64,000 nucleotides of DNA, taken from contig CAVURM010000001.1 of the NCBI GenBank assembly GCA_963743875.1, positions 62,001 to 126,000 of the forward strand. The letters run 5' to 3'. The notes under the pieces are model-generated. The model did no database searches. It was not told where the DNA came from and saw nothing but the letters and a program-made list of their open reading frames with translations. This document shows positions 62,098 through 64,000 of this stretch, one piece after another. This DNA is from RHKX01 sp963743875. GTDB taxonomy: Bacteria > Actinomycetota > Thermoleophilia > Solirubrobacterales > 70-9. Positions within the stretch are counted from its first letter, which is position 1, and every line of letters begins with the position of its first letter. A program made the translations under genes and the position numbers.

Positions 62098-62718
62098 GTG
62101 AACTTCCTCAGGTACCTCCCGATGGCCGTCGTGATGATTGCGGGTCCACAAATCCTCAGTGCGATATTTCTGGCGACGAGCCCGAACTGGCGTCGAAACT
62201 CGGCCGCCTACATCCTCGGCGCCTGCATCTCGATCACGCTCGTCGTCACCGTCGCGTTCCTGTTCATCCACGTTGCGATCAACAAGGGTGCTTCGAGTGA
62301 GACCTTCTACGTCGTCGTCCTGGTGCTCCTGCTCCTCGCGATGGCGCATACGTTTGCGAGGCGGGGCGAATCCCAGCCGCCGAAGTGGATGGGCAAGCTG
62401 GAGAACGCCAACCCGCGGCTCGCCTTCCGACTGGGCTTCCTGCTGCTCGGAGTCTTTCCCACCGACATCCTCACCTCGCTGGCGATCGGCTCGTTCCTGG
62501 CCACGCACGGCGAGCCCTGGTGGCACGCGTTGCCGTTCATCGCTCTGACCCTGCTGCTGCTGGCGGTCCCCGCGCTGCTGTTGCTGGCGCTCGGCGAGCG
62601 GGCGGAGGTCTTCCTTCCCAAGGCGCGCGAATGGATGAACACGCACTCGTGGATCGTCAACGAGATCGTGCTGCTCTTCTTCATCGCCCTGACCGCCGAC
62701 GGCGCCGGGTGGCTGTGA
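62098..62718 (+). CDS. GAP family (Sap/GPLP-addressing-like) membrane protein
   Basis: From GTG 62098 (VNFLRYLPMAVVMIAGPQ) the protein is 206 residues with about six helices: LSAIFLATSPNWRRNSAAYILGACISITLVVTVAFLFI, ETFYVVVLVLLLLAMAHTFARRGE, then FRLGFLLLGVFPTDILTSLAIGSFLATHG and a final hydrophobic end. This matches mycobacterial GAP/Sap proteins, which help export glycolipids to the surface. Here the GVFPTDI segment corresponds to the conserved family loop. Whether it exports lipid in this organism is inferred. A later ATG (62122) is possible. Confidence 0.75.
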   Translation: MNFLRYLPMAVVMIAGPQILSAIFLATSPNWRRNSAAYILGACISITLVVTVAFLFIHVAINKGASSETFYVVVLVLLLLAMAHTFARRGESQPPKWMGKLENANPRLAFRLGFLLLGVFPTDILTSLAIGSFLATHGEPWWHALPFIALTLLLLAVPALLLLALGERAEVFLPKAREWMNTHSWIVNEIVLLFFIALTADGAGWL

Positions 62719-62742
62719 GGTCTCCCGCCGGCGCTCGCGCGC

Positions 62743-63318
62743 TCAGCGCTCGAGCGCGAACGCCCGGACCAGAGTCGCGCCGAGGGTTTCGCCGGCCTCC
62801 TCGACGGTGAAGCGGCCGGCGCGCATCTCACTCGACGCGCTCATCGCGAGTCCATTGATCGCGGTCAGGATCCATTGCACCGGCAGGGCCGGGTCGATCT
62901 CGCCACGGCGCTGAGCGGCCTCGACGAAATGCCGGGTTGGCTGGTTGGGGTCGGTGGTGCTCTCGGAGATCACGTCCTCCCCGAGGCTGCGCAGTCCGGC
63001 GAGGAACTGAAAGCGATCGGCGATCCCGATGATGGCCGGCCCGAGGGCTCGCAGGGTCTCGCGAGTCGTTCCACCCCGTTCGATCACTGCGGAGGTGACC
63101 GATCGGGCTTCGACTATCACCTGCTCGAAGAGCGCCAGAATCAGATCGTTGCGGGCCGGGAAGTGACGATAGACGGTGGTCCGGCCGAGTCCCGACTGCT
63201 CCGCGATCGTCGCCATGCTCGCGGTCGGATCGGTGGGGAGGATTGCCATCGCGGCCTCGATGACGGCCTCGCGATTGCGACGGGCGTCACTTCTCTCCTG
63301 CTTGTCTGGGCTCATCAT
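62743..63318 (-). CDS. TetR family transcriptional regulator
   Basis: The 191-residue protein has the HTH IAEQSGLGRTTVYRHFPARNDLILALFEQV near residues 38-67, closely resembling the two TetR proteins at 59.5-60.7 kb, and a C-terminal half with ALGPAIIGIADRFQFLAGLRSLGE. The start is the ATG pair at 63318/63315. Its upstream region (63328-63357) carries the element also found before the gene at 60092-60673. It converges with the GAP-family gene, leaving 24 bases between the stop codons. The effector is unknown. Confidence 0.9.
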   Translation of the reverse strand: MMSPDKQERSDARRNREAVIEAAMAILPTDPTASMATIAEQSGLGRTTVYRHFPARNDLILALFEQVIVEARSVTSAVIERGGTTRETLRALGPAIIGIADRFQFLAGLRSLGEDVISESTTDPNQPTRHFVEAAQRRGEIDPALPVQWILTAINGLAMSASSEMRAGRFTVEEAGETLGATLVRAFALER

Positions 63319-63327
63319 TGCTCGGCG

Positions 63328-63357
63328 CTAAGCGGGATAGTATCGTTCCACTTCTGG
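63328..63357. promoter_or_regulatory. Element shared by two TetR genes, copy 2
   Basis: It starts CTAAGCGG like 60696-60725 and contains GTTCC and CTTCT. On the minus strand the centre reads AGTGGAA-8 bases-TCCCGCT, an imperfect dyad. It ends 10 bases before the annotated start, a usual position for a self-operator. Confidence 0.5.
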
Positions 63358-63460
63358 AGCTCGGTGCTGATCCCCCGAGGCACCGGGCTCCACTCTCTTC
63401 TTCTTCCTGGTCCTCCGACGCAGAGTACTTCCCGGAGGGACCGCGGCCATGCGTTAGCGG

Positions 63461-64000
63461 TCAGGGGTGCCTGATCGTCAGTAGGCGGTCCGCGCGGATC
63501 CCACTTCGCTTGCTGCTCGTGCCGTCGGGCCAGCGGATCACGAGGCGCTCGATCCGCGACTCGTCGCCGAGGCCCCAATAGAGGCGGTAATGGCCCGCGG
63601 ATTCCCGCGAGTCCTCGCTCTGGCCGACCCAGCCGTAGCTCCGGCCGTCGGCCGTCTGCACCCGAACGCTGGCTCCGATCGCATCACGGTTGCCCGCTGG
63701 GCCGACCAGGTCGACCTGTAGCCAATGTCGATCACGTGAGCCGTTGAGGCGAGCGTCGATCAGCTGTTCGGCTGCGAACTCGCCCCGGCCGCGGGCGCTG
63801 ATCACGTCGCGCCTGCCGTCGCCGTCGAGGTCGGGCCAGGAGACGGTCGCGAACTTGATCCGGCCATCGGGGAGCGGCCCGAACCCGAGCTTCCCCGTCC
63901 GCTTGAACGAACCTTCCGAGGCGCCCTTCGACTTCTGGATCCCCTGGGGCATCAGGCTGAGATCGAGGTCGCCGTCGTTGTCGTAGTCGACGAACGACGC
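63461..64000 (-). CDS. FG-GAP repeat/ASPIC-UnbV domain protein (5' end outside window)
   Basis: The gene is cut by the window edge at 64000 and ends at 63461. The visible 179 residues include a calcium-binding FG-GAP repeat at the very start (FVDYDNDGDLDLSL) and a second one (WPDLDGDGRRDVISA). An ASPIC/UnbV domain follows, with RHWLQVDLVGPAGNRDAIGASVRVQTADGRS, GHYRLYWGLGDESRIERLVIRWPDGT. Such proteins are usually secreted or surface-bound, with beta-propeller repeats. The N-terminus and signal peptide are not seen. Confidence 0.82.
   Translation of the reverse strand, partial: ASFVDYDNDGDLDLSLMPQGIQKSKGASEGSFKRTGKLGFGPLPDGRIKFATVSWPDLDGDGRRDVISARGRGEFAAEQLIDARLNGSRDRHWLQVDLVGPAGNRDAIGASVRVQTADGRSYGWVGQSEDSRESAGHYRLYWGLGDESRIERLVIRWPDGTSSKRSGIRADRLLTIRHP

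Noticed and set aside
1..64000. CRISPR arrays, rRNA genes, prophage or integrative elements
   Set aside because: I looked for regularly spaced repeats, integrases, phage structural genes and rRNA-like sequence and saw none. The single tRNA has no duplicated 3' end nearby that would mark an attachment site.

Overview
The window is a high-GC, gene-dense bacterial chromosome segment. Gene content and style (two CYP125/142-like P450s, many TetR regulators, MMPL and GAP-family exporters, TreT, a fused MoaD-MoaE, frequent GTG/TTG starts, 4-nt stop/start overlaps) point to an actinomycete, most likely Thermoleophilia/Solirubrobacterales. That placement is inferred from content and not from a marker gene. 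One tRNA (Glu, CUC) is present. No rRNA, CRISPR, IS element or phage was seen.

Layout. 0-6 kb: OsmC-like protein, a P450 divergent from a TetR gene across a perfect 23-bp palindrome, a K+ channel, a TetR, a VIT-type transporter and a second P450. 6-18 kb: a GNAT/acyl-CoA-ligase fusion, a probable DUF547-treT-ppdK operon, a GT4 glycosyltransferase, a TRIC-type channel, greA, a secreted GH25 hydrolase and a DUF2993 protein. 18-27 kb: a secreted GDPD fused to a nitrilase-like domain, moaA, an HNH protein, a Baeyer-Villiger-type monooxygenase, and a MerR/TOBE-modABC molybdate-uptake operon. 27-32 kb: a glycosyltransferase coupled to a polysaccharide deacetylase, a molybdopterin oxidoreductase and a DUF1295 protein. 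32-42.8 kb: a sugar-phosphate cluster, gnd-zwf-tal-pgi and glk-tkt-rpiB on the plus strand with a ROK kinase and a cyclase-family hydrolase between them on the minus strand. 42.9-49.4 kb: fdhD, an FdhF/YdeP-type oxidoreductase, mobA, moeA, a MoaD-MoaE fusion, moaC and mog. 49.5-57.6 kb: a metallophosphoesterase, an apparent fusion of aldehyde dehydrogenase with a long-chain alcohol oxidase, an MMPL transporter and an epimerase. 57.6-64 kb: a Na+/H+ antiporter, three TetR genes, tRNA-Glu, small proteins and the end of an FG-GAP/ASPIC-UnbV protein.

The genes suggest a heterotroph that oxidises lipids, steroids or hydrocarbons, feeds sugars through the pentose phosphate pathway, and depends on molybdoenzymes: uptake, cofactor synthesis and two oxidoreductases are all here.

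Important caveat: between about 35.0 and 55.6 kb I count 17 single-frame interruptions in nine otherwise well-conserved genes (tal, a ROK kinase, the cyclase, tkt, mobA, moeA, the metallophosphoesterase, the dehydrogenase/oxidase fusion, MMPL). I found none in the remaining 43 kb. Several are G or C run-length changes. They look like local sequence errors, so these genes are annotated as single CDSs with the breaks noted.
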